This document shows, in pieces, positions 1 through 8,109 of a DNA stretch of 38,003 nucleotides. The notes under the pieces were generated by a model. It saw only the letters and a program-made list of their open reading frames with translations, did no database searches and was not told the DNA's origin. Position 1 is the stretch's first letter. Each line of letters starts with the position of its first letter. Source of the stretch: Mucilaginibacter sp. (GTDB lineage Bacteria > Bacteroidota > Bacteroidia > Sphingobacteriales > Sphingobacteriaceae); assembly GCA_028288305.1 (NCBI GenBank), contig JAQBOA010000078.1:1-38003 (forward strand), written 5' to 3'. Position numbers and translations under genes: made by a program.

Positions 1-103
1 TGGTAACGCCATTGGTTGCAGGACTGCTGTTTTGAGTTTTTTTACATGATACTATTCCTATAACAAGCAACAATAGGATAATAGACGTTTGAATTTTCTT
101 CAT
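1..103 (-). CDS. Lipoprotein, N-terminal part only
   Basis: Reading the minus strand from an ATG at 103 gives 34 codons before the window edge. The product starts MKKIQTSIILLLLVIGIVSC, a short basic n-region, a hydrophobic stretch and a cysteine in a lipobox-like IVSC context, followed by KKTQNSS. That is a typical Bacteroidota lipoprotein signal; the mature protein would be anchored in the outer or periplasmic face of a membrane. The rest of the gene is outside the window, so no function can be given. Confidence 0.6.
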   Translation of the reverse strand, partial: MKKIQTSIILLLLVIGIVSCKKTQNSSPATNGVT

Positions 104-308
104 AACATAAATGTTTTAATAGGTTAATAATTGTTGCAGACAAGAAAATAACGATAGGATAAGTATTTTATTATTGTTAAAAACAAAAATTGTAATAAAA
201 AAGTTACAATAGCATTAATAAATTCATATAGGCAATAAGTATCATTAAAGATAATAACGTTTTTAATTCATTGTAAGTCAGGTATTAAACATTATTTTAA
301 ATTAATTT

Positions 309-338
309 TTGGACAATAAGCCATAACTCCTATATTTG
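309..338 (+). promoter_or_regulatory. Promoter of tRNA-Val
   Basis: TTG at 309-311 and TATATTTG at 331-338 match the Bacteroidota primary sigma factor -33 (TTG) and -7 (TAnnTTTG) elements at the usual spacing. The tRNA 5' end lies 16 nt beyond the -7 box, as expected for a short tRNA leader. The remaining bases 104-308 are AT-rich and hold nothing else I recognise. Confidence 0.6.
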
Positions 339-353
339 AAATCCCAAAACGAA

Positions 354-428
354 GGGAGTTTAGCTCAGCTGGTTCAGAGCATCTGCCTTACAAGCAGAGG
401 GTCACTGGTTCGAACCCAGTAACTCCCA
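354..428 (+). tRNA. tRNA-Val (anticodon UAC)
   Basis: The cloverleaf closes fully: acceptor GGGAGTT/AACTCCC, D-arm with AGCTCAGCTGGTTCAGAGC, anticodon stem TCTGC/GCAGA with loop CTTACAA (anticodon TAC), and T-arm with GGTTCGAACCC. The discriminator base is A at 428. CCA is not encoded, as is common in Bacteroidota. The 3' 13 nt (417-429) recur exactly at 1425-1437, which bears on a possible integration history. Confidence 0.95.
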
Positions 429-441
429 CTTCTTAAAGCAG

Positions 442-477
442 AAATCCTTTAGCGTAAAGCTGAAGGATTTTTATTTT
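442..477 (+). terminator. Rho-independent terminator after tRNA-Val
   Basis: AAATCCTTTAGC (442-453) pairs with GCTGAAGGATTT (459-470) around a short loop and is followed by TTATTTT. It lies 13 nt after the tRNA. The stretch from here to 836 holds no gene or structure I can support. Confidence 0.8.
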
Positions 478-836
478 AGAAACTTTCGGCTTTCTTGAGC
501 GATTGTTAGGCAATTTTCGGTTAATTTTTAACGATATTGTTCCGACTGGATAATTTTTCGCGACATAAAAAATGCTCACATTGTCGTGTTTCAAGTCGTA
601 AAAAACTCCATCAAACCCCTTGTATCATTCTTGTCTTTTTATAACTTTAAGGGATGAAAATAAATACTGAAGCAAAACACTTTTAGACACCTAATATTCA
701 ACAGGGAAATTATTTTAAGATTGACTGCGTATATTGCGTTAATACGCTCGTTGTTTGTAAGCAGATAGACATGACAAAATGAAGCCTGAAAAAGTACATG
801 CCTTTAAAGAGCATTCACAAAAGGAAAAATTATAAG

Positions 837-1226
837 ATGGCAAAAATTGACCCTATAATAGCTGTAAAAGATATTGAAGCCAGTTCTAAATGGTATCAAT
901 CAGTATTTAACTGGAGAAGTTTACATGGAGGAAAGGAGTTTGATATTCTGGTTTCTGAAAATGATGAAATTTTAATTTGTCTTCACCAATGGGGAGAAGA
1001 CGAGCACCCTACAATGACAAATCCAAATATTACGCCTGGAAATGGACTAATCCTTTATTTCAGAACTGAAAATATGCATATCATACGACAAAATGTCGAA
1101 AAACTGGGTTACGCTATTGAAGAAGATATTCACTTAAATCCAAACTCAACGAAAATGGAATTTTCATTGAGAGATCCGGATGGATACTACTTAACGATTA
1201 CTGAATTTCACAAGTATGAAGATTAG
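837..1226 (+). CDS. VOC family (glyoxalase/bleomycin-resistance fold) protein
   Basis: A 129-residue protein beginning MAKIDPIIAVKDIEASSKWY, the classic first beta-alpha of the vicinal oxygen chelate fold, and ending with the RDPDGYYLTITE strand typical of these proteins. Length fits a single-module VOC domain pair. The start at 837 is preferred to an upstream in-frame ATG at 798 because the domain begins here and AAGGA-like purines (821-825) precede it. Family members are metal-dependent lyases, dioxygenases or drug-binding proteins; the sequence does not say which. It stands alone between the tRNA and a tRNA-derived relic, so it may be cargo of a former integrated element (inference). Confidence 0.85.
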   Translation: MAKIDPIIAVKDIEASSKWYQSVFNWRSLHGGKEFDILVSENDEILICLHQWGEDEHPTMTNPNITPGNGLILYFRTENMHIIRQNVEKLGYAIEEDIHLNPNSTKMEFSLRDPDGYYLTITEFHKYED

Positions 1227-1365
1227 ATCAATAAAGCCAGCCATAAGGATATGGCTTCCCTATAAAAATAAAAAACTTTTCGCGTCCATAAGGTAACATT
1301 TCCTGTTAACATCAGCGACACACTTCATTTGGCACGTATGCAACGCGACATTTGAACCAAATTAT

Positions 1366-1437
1366 TTATAAGTCCAAATTCGCTATTAGATGCAAATCAG
1401 ATAGGAAATGGTTCGATATATGTACAGTAACTCCCAC
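1366..1437 (+). repeat. Relic repeat R1 carrying a tRNA-Val 3' end
   Basis: This stretch is clearly related to 7318-7389: both hold TTATAAGTCCAAAT, GCAAATCA and ATAGGAAATGGTTCG in the same order. Here the element ends in CAGTAACTCCCAC (1425-1437), identical to the last bases of tRNA-Val plus one flanking base (417-429). The upstream GGTTCGA also matches the tRNA T-arm, but the bases between are degraded. It is not a functional tRNA: the D- and anticodon arms are missing. The rest of 1227-1706 is AT-rich and has no gene. Confidence 0.6.
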
Positions 1438-1465
1438 AAAGCCTGATAGAAATATCGGGCTTTTC
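1438..1465 (+). terminator. Hairpin terminator after relic R1
   Basis: GCCTGATA pairs with TATCGGGC around GAAA, flanked by AAA and TTTT. It immediately follows the tRNA-like 3' end, as a tRNA terminator would, although no complete RNA gene remains upstream. Confidence 0.65.
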
Positions 1466-1706
1466 TATTTATGGTATAATAAACAAAAATAGTTGGTAAA
1501 ACATTTGTAATTATCTGTAAAACAGTTAGATATATAGAGCAAGTCGAAATCGATTTCAATTTGATTTTTTACATTGTAAAAGACCAATCAAAATAGTCTA
1601 TTAATGAAGTTTTTTAACCATTTTGAACTCTAAATAGACTAAAAAAAAGCAATTCCACCAGCTATTTTTGTCATCATTACCCTATTTATTCTTACAGAAT
1701 GATTAA

Positions 1707-4700
1707 TTATACAGGTAATGAAACAATAAACTCTGAATACTCACCCTCTTTAGTATTGATATCAATCTTTCCCCCATACCCCTTTACCACTATATCATAA
1801 CTTAAAGACAAGCCTAAACCTGTCCCTTCGCCCGGGGGCTTGGTCGTAAAAAACGGTTGCATTATTTTTTCTTTTATAGCCTCAGGTATACCATTGCCAT
1901 TATCCTTTACCCTAATTTCGATATGATCATCTTTAACCATAGTAGTTGCTTCAACTGCTGGCCTATAATCTGCTCCGGTGTTTTTTTTCTTTTGTATTAG
2001 CTCATAGAATGCGTTGTTAAACAGGTTGAGCAACACCCTGCCAATATCCTGCTGTACCAGGTTTACGAAGGGTAGTTTAGGATCAAAGCTGGTTAACAAG
2101 TCGGCATTAAAATCTTTATCTTTAGCTCTTAAGCCATGGTATGAGAGCCGCAAGAATTCATCGGCCAGCTTATTTATATCTGTGGGTTCGCGCGTACTGT
2201 TATTCGCCCGGCTGTGCTGCAACATTCCCTTTACTATGGAATCTGCACGTTTGCCATGTGTACTTATTTTTTGCTGATTTTCCTTTATGTCTGTGGCAAT
2301 TGCCTTTACCTCACACATGTTGCCTTTATCTATTTCGGTTTGCATCTCATCAATCAACTCTGTGTTTACTTCCGAAAAATTGTTTACGAAGTTGAGTGGG
2401 TTCTGTATCTCATGGGCAATGCCCGCGGTAAGCTCACCCAGGGAAGCCATTTTTTCGGACTGGATCAATTGTCGTTGCGTATTTTTCAATTCCTCAAATG
2501 CTCGTTTAAGGTTATCCCTCTGGGCTTCTATTTCTCCCTTTTGATGCATTACTTCTTTAGTGCGGATACGCACCTTATGTTCCAGGACACGTTTCTCCTT
2601 TATCAGGCTCAATGAACGATAATATATAAATGCCCATATACTGCCGGCAAACAAACAACCAAAAAGTAAATAGGCCCACCAGCTTTGCCACCAGGGCGGC
2701 GAAATAATGACACCGATATGTTTTTCTGTAATCTGGCCATCGCTATTGATACTTTTAACTTTAAAAATGTAATTACCCGGCGGTATGTTATAATAATTTG
2801 CTGTTTCATCCAAACCCGCACTACGCCATTTGCTATCATAGTTTTCCAACATATAAAAACTACGAATGTCCTCGTCTTCTACGTAATCAATGGTATTAAA
2901 TCCAAAAGAAAAAGTACCCTGGTTAGAGTTCAAATAGATTTTTTTCGTATCTAAAAGCGGCTTGGATAATATTCCTCCCATTGATGGGGTCACTGGTATA
3001 TCAGCTAAAAAAAACTTGTTAATGATGGTAACAGGAGGGGGGGTTCTGTGCAATAACTTATCCGGATAAAAAGCAAAATAGCCGGAGGTATCTCCCGCTA
3101 CTATTTGGCCGTCCTTTCGTGTATATCCAAGTTGGTACATCACAGCTTCGTTTACTCCCTGGTTTATTCCATAAATGTTTAACTCGTTATTTTTTACATT
3201 AAGCTTTGTAATACCGTTATTGGTATTTAACCACAGATTATGTTCATGATCTTCAGTCATCCCGTAAACTGATTTGATCTCTGTATTATAAATTGAAAAA
3301 TTATCCGTGTTTTTACTATACTTTAAAATGCCGTTATTGGTGCCGATAAACAAGTTTCCTTGGCTATCGTTCAGTATACAATAAATAACGCCATCATTGC
3401 TGAGGTATCTTTTGAAATACGTGGTGGTGCTTTCCAGTTTATTAAGCCCATTGGCAGTACCAATCCATACGTTATTATTTTGATCCGTTTCAATTGCATT
3501 GATGATATTATTACTGATACTTGTGCTGTCTTTCGGGTTATTCAAAAAATGTTTAAACGTTTTGCTTTTGATATCCATCAGATCCAGGCCGTTGTATGTG
3601 CCAATCCACAGTTTCCCGCCAATACCTTTTTTAATGCAATAAGTTGAATCTGTAATTAAACTATTTGAGTTGTTTTTCTGATGATGATATGCCGTAAAGG
3701 TTTTGCTTATAGGGTCAAACTGGTACAGACCTTGTTGAGTTGTGAGCCATAATTTATTTTCATCATCTGTTTTAATATCATATATAGGATTTTTTACGGA
3801 GGGAAGATTTTTGTCCATGTAAAACGTTTGTTCTTTGTTGCCGCCGTATTGATGTATTAATCCAGTATTTGTGCCTATCCACAAACTGTTTAATGAATCA
3901 TCCATCAACGAATAAACTGTTTTACCAATATGATTATGCGGAAGCTTAGTTTGATAGGGATTGATCTTATAAAAATCTGTCATTTGCCAGGGCGCTATCC
4001 AAATAATTCCATCCCGGGTTTCATAAGCGTTCCAAAATTCGTTACTGGGTATTTTTTCGTTATTTTTAGGGTCATTTCCATACCATTTAATTTTTTGCGT
4101 TAACGGGTCATATACATTAATTCCTCCCTGAAATGTACCTATCCAAATTTTGCCGGAAATATCTTCGTTAATAAAAGTAATATGATCGTCCGCATAGGCG
4201 AACTTGTTTTTTAGGGGAGGTCTGCTAAGCTTCTCAGGATGTGCAGGATCGTAGGAATGACGTTCAAAACTTCCTTTTTTTCTATCCATGGTGTGTAAAC
4301 CGTCTCCGGCAGTGCCAACCCAAAATATACCCTGACTGTCTTCAAAAATAGCACGTACCCTATTGTCAACAAGGCTATGGTTATCATTTGCATCGTGCAG
4401 ATAACGTTTAAATTTCCCTGTTGTTTTATTTAGCCTGTTCAATCCGCCACCATTGTCCAGGTTATCTGCGTTAAAAGCGCTTCCCGTCCCTACCCATATT
4501 ATTCCCTGCCTGTCTTCATAAATTTTTCTTACCTGATCATTACTCAGGCTGGCTTTGTCTTTTAGATTATGAATAAAATGCTCAAACTTTTGTGTTTTAA
4601 GGTCAAATTTTTCCAGCCCCCGCATTGTTCCCAGCCAAAATATTCCTTCGCGGTCCTGAATAATGGCTGTAACCGTGTCGCACCCCAGGCTACTGGTATT

Positions 4701-5078
4701 ATTTGGCTGATGGCGATAATGAGTAAATGTATTTTTTGTAGGATCAAACCGGTCCAGCCCTGCGCCATATGTGCCAATCCAGATTATCCCATTCTTGTCG
4801 GCAAAAACCGATTCTGTCCTGCTGAATGCAAGGGAATTGGGGTTTGAGGATTCGTGTTGGTAAAACGTATATTGATGTCCATCATATTTATAAAGGCCAT
4901 TAAAGGCTGCAAACCATAAATAACCCTGTGGGTCTTGCGTCATATCCAAAATTCCAGACCACGGCTGATCCTTTGGAGGATTAACTGTTGTAAAATGAAT
5001 GTCCTGTGAAAAAACCACGTTATGGCATACCAAAACAATTAGGATAAATAAAGGTGATTTAAGTAGCATTTTCATCAT
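1707..5078 (-). CDS. Propeller-type sensor histidine kinase (two-component, periplasmic sensor)
   Basis: A 1123-residue inner-membrane sensor kinase. Signal peptide (residues 1-24, ending VVFSQ); about 14 blades with the WIGTxxGL signature of two-component propeller repeats (about 30-700, enough for two seven-bladed propellers); a Y_Y_Y domain (about 726-795); one membrane helix (about 797-819); a coiled coil (about 825-875); a HisKA-like region with His889 in SLGELTAGIAHEIQNP; and a HATPase domain with NLFNNAFYEL, DNGNGIP and GTGLGLSLS. Unlike the hybrid sensors that control polysaccharide loci, it has no receiver or AraC domain after the kinase, so it needs a separate response regulator, and none is in the window. 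No SusC/SusD or glycoside hydrolase genes lie nearby, so the ligand is unknown. It is divergent from the GT8 gene, with a 454-bp spacer. Confidence 0.93.
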   Translation of the reverse strand: MMKMLLKSPLFILIVLVCHNVVFSQDIHFTTVNPPKDQPWSGILDMTQDPQGYLWFAAFNGLYKYDGHQYTFYQHESSNPNSLAFSRTESVFADKNGIIWIGTYGAGLDRFDPTKNTFTHYRHQPNNTSSLGCDTVTAIIQDREGIFWLGTMRGLEKFDLKTQKFEHFIHNLKDKASLSNDQVRKIYEDRQGIIWVGTGSAFNADNLDNGGGLNRLNKTTGKFKRYLHDANDNHSLVDNRVRAIFEDSQGIFWVGTAGDGLHTMDRKKGSFERHSYDPAHPEKLSRPPLKNKFAYADDHITFINEDISGKIWIGTFQGGINVYDPLTQKIKWYGNDPKNNEKIPSNEFWNAYETRDGIIWIAPWQMTDFYKINPYQTKLPHNHIGKTVYSLMDDSLNSLWIGTNTGLIHQYGGNKEQTFYMDKNLPSVKNPIYDIKTDDENKLWLTTQQGLYQFDPISKTFTAYHHQKNNSNSLITDSTYCIKKGIGGKLWIGTYNGLDLMDIKSKTFKHFLNNPKDSTSISNNIINAIETDQNNNVWIGTANGLNKLESTTTYFKRYLSNDGVIYCILNDSQGNLFIGTNNGILKYSKNTDNFSIYNTEIKSVYGMTEDHEHNLWLNTNNGITKLNVKNNELNIYGINQGVNEAVMYQLGYTRKDGQIVAGDTSGYFAFYPDKLLHRTPPPVTIINKFFLADIPVTPSMGGILSKPLLDTKKIYLNSNQGTFSFGFNTIDYVEDEDIRSFYMLENYDSKWRSAGLDETANYYNIPPGNYIFKVKSINSDGQITEKHIGVIISPPWWQSWWAYLLFGCLFAGSIWAFIYYRSLSLIKEKRVLEHKVRIRTKEVMHQKGEIEAQRDNLKRAFEELKNTQRQLIQSEKMASLGELTAGIAHEIQNPLNFVNNFSEVNTELIDEMQTEIDKGNMCEVKAIATDIKENQQKISTHGKRADSIVKGMLQHSRANNSTREPTDINKLADEFLRLSYHGLRAKDKDFNADLLTSFDPKLPFVNLVQQDIGRVLLNLFNNAFYELIQKKKNTGADYRPAVEATTMVKDDHIEIRVKDNGNGIPEAIKEKIMQPFFTTKPPGEGTGLGLSLSYDIVVKGYGGKIDINTKEGEYSEFIVSLPV

Positions 5079-5532
5079 GTCAGGTTTAACTGCAGTGAAA
5101 CAATAAACTTCCGATCAATATCTTAGTTTTGGTCATCTTCAACAATAAAAAATACAGGCTTTTTATGGTTAGGTGTTCAAATTTTAATTCTGCAAGTTCT
5201 GTTTTGAAATTTGGCAAAAAAAGAATGAGAACAAAGTACCCTTCATTTGGAACGTTCAGTTTAAATAAGCACGACAAGTCTAAGATAAATGAATTATGTT
5301 AAATAACAATAACAAAGCTGTAGATAAAAGTTTGACAGAGAGGGTTGTAAATAAATTGTAATGAATTAAATAGGGTAGAAAAATAAATGTAAATCAGACA
5401 AGCAGCGAAAAAACGGAAAAGCGATGATGAGGTTAGTCAAGCAAGTTAACAAATTTATAAGATTTATATGTAGCTTTAAGTAATTGATTAGCAGTGCTGA
5501 TAGGCTTATAAAAGAAAGTTATCTAAAGAAAA
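5079..5532. other. Spacer between divergent genes
   Basis: AT-rich, 454 bp. Nothing is supportable as a gene. It should hold the promoters for the sensor kinase (minus) and the glycosyltransferase (plus), but I find no clean TAnnTTTG box. Confidence 0.4.
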
Positions 5533-6372
5533 ATGTTAAAGCCCTTTATTGGAGGTAATAAAGATTTAAATCTAAGTATGGAATATTCATTTGTAACATA
5601 TTTGGGTACGGACAGTTTTTTACCCGGTGTTTTGACTTTAAGCCATTCTCTCGTGCGATACAATAAAAAATATGAGTTAGTAGTATTGGTTAGTGAATCT
5701 GTTTCTGACAATATCATTGACTTATTAATAAATAAAAAAATACAATTTAAAATAATTAAGGAGATTAAGAACCCGCAAAATTTAGGTGATGATGAACGGA
5801 ACTTTAAATATATGTACACAAAGTTACGGATATTCGAAATGTTTGAATACGATAAAATTGTTTACTTGGATGGCGATATGCTTGTGTGTAATAACATAGA
5901 AGAACTTTTTGCTAACCCGCACATGTCCGCAGTAATAGCAGGGGGGCTGGTGCCTTCAAATAAGCTGTGGAAGGATCTGAATGCAGGTTTAATGGTTATT
6001 GAGCCTGATAAAAATACATTTATTAAACTATATTCTTCAATAAATAATCTGCCTTCTGGTGATGGCAGCGACCAGGGCTTTTTGCATTCATTTTATAAAA
6101 GCTGGCCGCTAAAAAAAAGTTTGCATTTAAATCATAAATTCAATGTCCCTTCTTGCTATATAGATGAGTATTGCAAATCATATGAGTATAGATTTTTATA
6201 TATGAGAAAGTTGTTGGATACAAATATTTCAGTAATACATTATTGGGGGCGATTTAAGCCCTGGGAAATTAATCTTAAACAATTAAAAAGGAAAAGCACA
6301 TCAAAAGTGGAACAGGCGTTGATATTATGGTGGGATATATTTTTGGAGGCCGCAACAGATATACACCATTGA
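5533..6372 (+). CDS. Family 8 glycosyltransferase (glycogenin/LgtC-like)
   Basis: About 279 residues and nearly all one GT-A domain. SFVTYLGTDSFLPGVLTLSHS forms the nucleotide-binding first strand; KIVYLDGDMLV holds the metal-binding DxD (DGD); LNAGLMVI and GSDQGF are standard GT8 acceptor-side motifs; and the late HYWGRFKPW matches the HxxGxxKPW metal/diphosphate motif. It is predicted to be a retaining, Mn2+-dependent transferase using a nucleotide sugar; donor and acceptor cannot be read from sequence. A second start at 5578 (MEYSFVTYL) would begin right at the domain and is equally plausible. It is a single gene with no glycan-biosynthesis neighbours. Confidence 0.88.
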   Translation: MLKPFIGGNKDLNLSMEYSFVTYLGTDSFLPGVLTLSHSLVRYNKKYELVVLVSESVSDNIIDLLINKKIQFKIIKEIKNPQNLGDDERNFKYMYTKLRIFEMFEYDKIVYLDGDMLVCNNIEELFANPHMSAVIAGGLVPSNKLWKDLNAGLMVIEPDKNTFIKLYSSINNLPSGDGSDQGFLHSFYKSWPLKKSLHLNHKFNVPSCYIDEYCKSYEYRFLYMRKLLDTNISVIHYWGRFKPWEINLKQLKRKSTSKVEQALILWWDIFLEAATDIHH

Positions 6373-6437
6373 AACTTTAAATCCGGGATGATTTATATTC
6401 AGTATTGCCGGCCAGCTCCTTTATTAATCGCTATTTA

Positions 6438-6650
6438 TTATTGAAAATTAACAGTTGTAGTGGAATTTATAATAAGCTCTTTCATACTGCTTTTGCTGCC
6501 AAAATGCTGAACACCTGGAACTATATTTTCAGTGTATTGATTTAAAATCTCATTAAAAAGGTTATTCTCTTCGTTATTTACTGGGTTGTTTCTCAAAATG
6601 CTATTAAAAAATATTTCTTTAGTAGTATTGATGGAACAATAAATTAATAA
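6438..6650 (-). pseudogene. Possible 3' remnant of an unknown gene
   Basis: On the minus strand a frame stays open for about 70 codons between in-frame stops, with protein-like composition (it reads ...NEENNLFNEILNQYTENIVP... and ends STTTVNFQ). There is no start codon near its 5' end, so it would be the C-terminus of a gene whose beginning is lost. I recognise no family, and chance is a real alternative. Confidence 0.25.
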
Positions 6651-6655
6651 TTATC

Positions 6656-6690
6656 TTAACTAAGATAAAATATTTTTAACTAAGATAAAA
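6656..6690 (+). repeat. 15-nt direct repeat with an overlapping palindrome
   Basis: TTAACTAAGATAAAA occurs at 6656-6670 and again at 6676-6690, with a 20-bp repeat distance. The first copy overlaps a palindrome with 8-bp arms, TTATCTTA-AC-TAAGATAA (6651-6668). It lies about 260 bp before the GG-leader peptide gene and could be a regulator site. Apart from this and the possible remnant, 6373-6948 shows no gene. Confidence 0.4.
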
Positions 6691-6948
6691 CAATATCAAT
6701 TTTTTAATACTAAATTCACAATTGATAAACAAAGTATGGTACCAAATAGCAGAATTTGCCGCTACGACTATACTATTGGTATAACAATTACCACCCGCCT
6801 GATTTGTACAAGCTGCGAATTTAAAATACATAGTTGAATAAAGCACATAAGATACTTCTTGAAAGTAAAAGGAGCATGCACTTTAACAATACATGCCGCT
6901 TAAATATCGGGGCGGGACACGGTAATTATCTGAATTTAATTTAAAAAA

Positions 6949-7041
6949 ATGAAAACAAAAAAACTGAACCTGAAAAGCATTAAAAATGTGCTGAGCCAGG
7001 CTGAAATGGAAAAAATCATGGCCGGTAGTGGTAAACATTAA
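6949..7041 (+). CDS. GG-leader natural-product/bacteriocin-like precursor peptide, core apparently lost
   Basis: A 30-residue peptide, MKTKKLNLKSIKNVLSQAEM followed by EKIMAGSGKH, then stop. The leader strongly resembles the Bacteroidota natural-product precursor leaders (K-L-x-L-x-x-I-x-N-V-L-S-R/Q-x-E-M-x-x-I-M-A-G), which are cut after the Gly by a peptidase-containing transporter. Such precursors normally carry 15-40 more core residues; here only about three follow. Dropping one G at 7030 opens a 40-codon frame up to 7153 containing Cys and a Tyr/Ser/Asn-rich segment, so a frameshift may have removed the core. No maturase, ABC transporter or lanthipeptide enzyme is in the window. A hairpin terminator follows at 7175. 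Confidence 0.6.
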   Translation: MKTKKLNLKSIKNVLSQAEMEKIMAGSGKH

Positions 7042-7174
7042 CAGTAATGGTAAAACGAAATTGTATGAATGTAGTATGAATCCTGGTATTTACATTTCTG
7101 TAATGAGGTGGTTTCTCAATAGTACCAGGCAGCTTATTTTTTTGCATTTATAAGTTACTACATTCTTAATTAAC

Positions 7175-7219
7175 AAGGAACATTTTTAGTTTTTTAAAGT
7201 GTTCCTTTTTTAATTTTTA
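7175..7219 (+). terminator. Terminator after the GG-leader peptide
   Basis: AAGGAACA (7175-7182) pairs with TGTTCCTT (7200-7207), followed by a T-rich run to 7219. It sits beyond the end of the alternative +1 frame (7153), so the original transcription unit probably included a longer core peptide. Confidence 0.7.
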
Positions 7220-7317
7220 AAACGCTCATTGCTAATTAGTACAATACAATATATTGTGGGCCAAAAATTACGAAATAGATGTGTTAGAGCCTGTGCGCTG
7301 AAAATTGAACTTAAAAT

Positions 7318-7389
7318 TTATAAGTCCAAATCAGCTATAACGCAAATCAAATAGGAAATGGTTCGGGATTTGTATAGTCATCCCACTAC
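7318..7389 (+). repeat. Relic repeat R2 with a tRNA-like 3' end
   Basis: Counterpart of 1366-1437 in the same orientation, sharing TTATAAGTCCAAAT, GCAAATCA and ATAGGAAATGGTTCG. It ends in AGTCATCCCACTA, which looks like the 3' end of a different tRNA (acceptor ...CATCCCA), and is followed by a hairpin. No intact tRNA with this 3' end is in the window. Confidence 0.55.
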
Positions 7390-7424
7390 AAAGCCTTCAA
7401 ATTAATTTCTGAGGGCTTTTATTT
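7390..7424 (+). terminator. Hairpin terminator after relic R2
   Basis: AAAGCCTTCA pairs with TGAGGGCTTT (one G-U) around a 10-nt loop, followed by TATTTTA. Read from the minus strand it also lies just downstream of the DoxX gene stop, so it may serve that gene. Confidence 0.7.
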
Positions 7425-7456
7425 TATAGACATAAATTATAATAGAAAGTCGGGAC

Positions 7457-7903
7457 TCAGACCGCCTCTTCTGTTTTATGTTCAACGGCAAACAGCCCGC
7501 CGCCTTCAATTGAAAAGAAGATGAGCGCAAGCATAACAAATAAGGATAACCAAAATTCAGAATAAGGCTTAAATATATTTTGCCTCAGATTAACCAAAAA
7601 CACAGCACCGACCAGCGCGGGTAAATTCAACAGGCAGAATAAACGGGTACGCAAGCCAAAAACAATACAAATGCCGCCAACAAGATGTAAGATGATAATG
7701 AAATGCGTTATTAAAGTTATGGAAACCGAAGCACTTATTTGATCAGTTAGTCCTGTTTCTCTTAGAAAATCTGCTAATACGTCCAAATTTAATATAAATT
7801 CTATCCCTTTCCAGATGAGTATCAAGCCCAGAACAATCCTTAAAAAACCCAACCATTTAGGATGATGATCACCCCAAAATTTAATTTTTTCGAGCATTTT
7901 CAT
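7457..7903 (-). CDS. DoxX family membrane protein
   Basis: A 148-residue protein with four hydrophobic helices: FLRIVLGLILIWKGIEFIL, ITLITHFIIILHLVGGICIV, LLNLPALVGAVFLVNL and WLSLFVMLALIFFSIEG. The arginine before helix 1 and the G-G-I-C-I-V-F-G-L-R-T-R loop are typical of DoxX/DoxD-like proteins. Members of this family sit in the inner membrane and are linked to thiosulfate or quinone chemistry in some archaea, but the role in Bacteroidota is generally unknown. It is a single gene; a hairpin at 7390-7424 lies just past the stop. Confidence 0.85.
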   Translation of the reverse strand: MKMLEKIKFWGDHHPKWLGFLRIVLGLILIWKGIEFILNLDVLADFLRETGLTDQISASVSITLITHFIIILHLVGGICIVFGLRTRLFCLLNLPALVGAVFLVNLRQNIFKPYSEFWLSLFVMLALIFFSIEGGGLFAVEHKTEEAV

Positions 7904-8109
7904 ATCTATTATAATTGATATGGATATAACGAAGTTTTTGCGCTTTTGTTCTTACTGCAACGTGAATAAAAAGAATTATTGTATTGTAACAATCTGATAT
8001 CCAATGTTAACTACATGAAGTTACATTTAAATATTTTATAAAGTGTTAAAGTAAGGGTGCCGTCGAGGGATGATTTAAACTGGCGAATGTCGGAAGGGAG
8101 TGGACAAAA

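Noticed and set aside
1596..1640. AGTCTATT/AAATAGACT inverted repeat before the kinase 3' end
   Set aside because: Short arms, long AT-rich loop and no terminator tract; likely chance in AT-rich DNA.
5086..5277. A 63-codon minus-strand frame directly upstream of the sensor kinase
   Set aside because: No family resemblance and no start signal; AT-rich spacer, most likely the promoter region.
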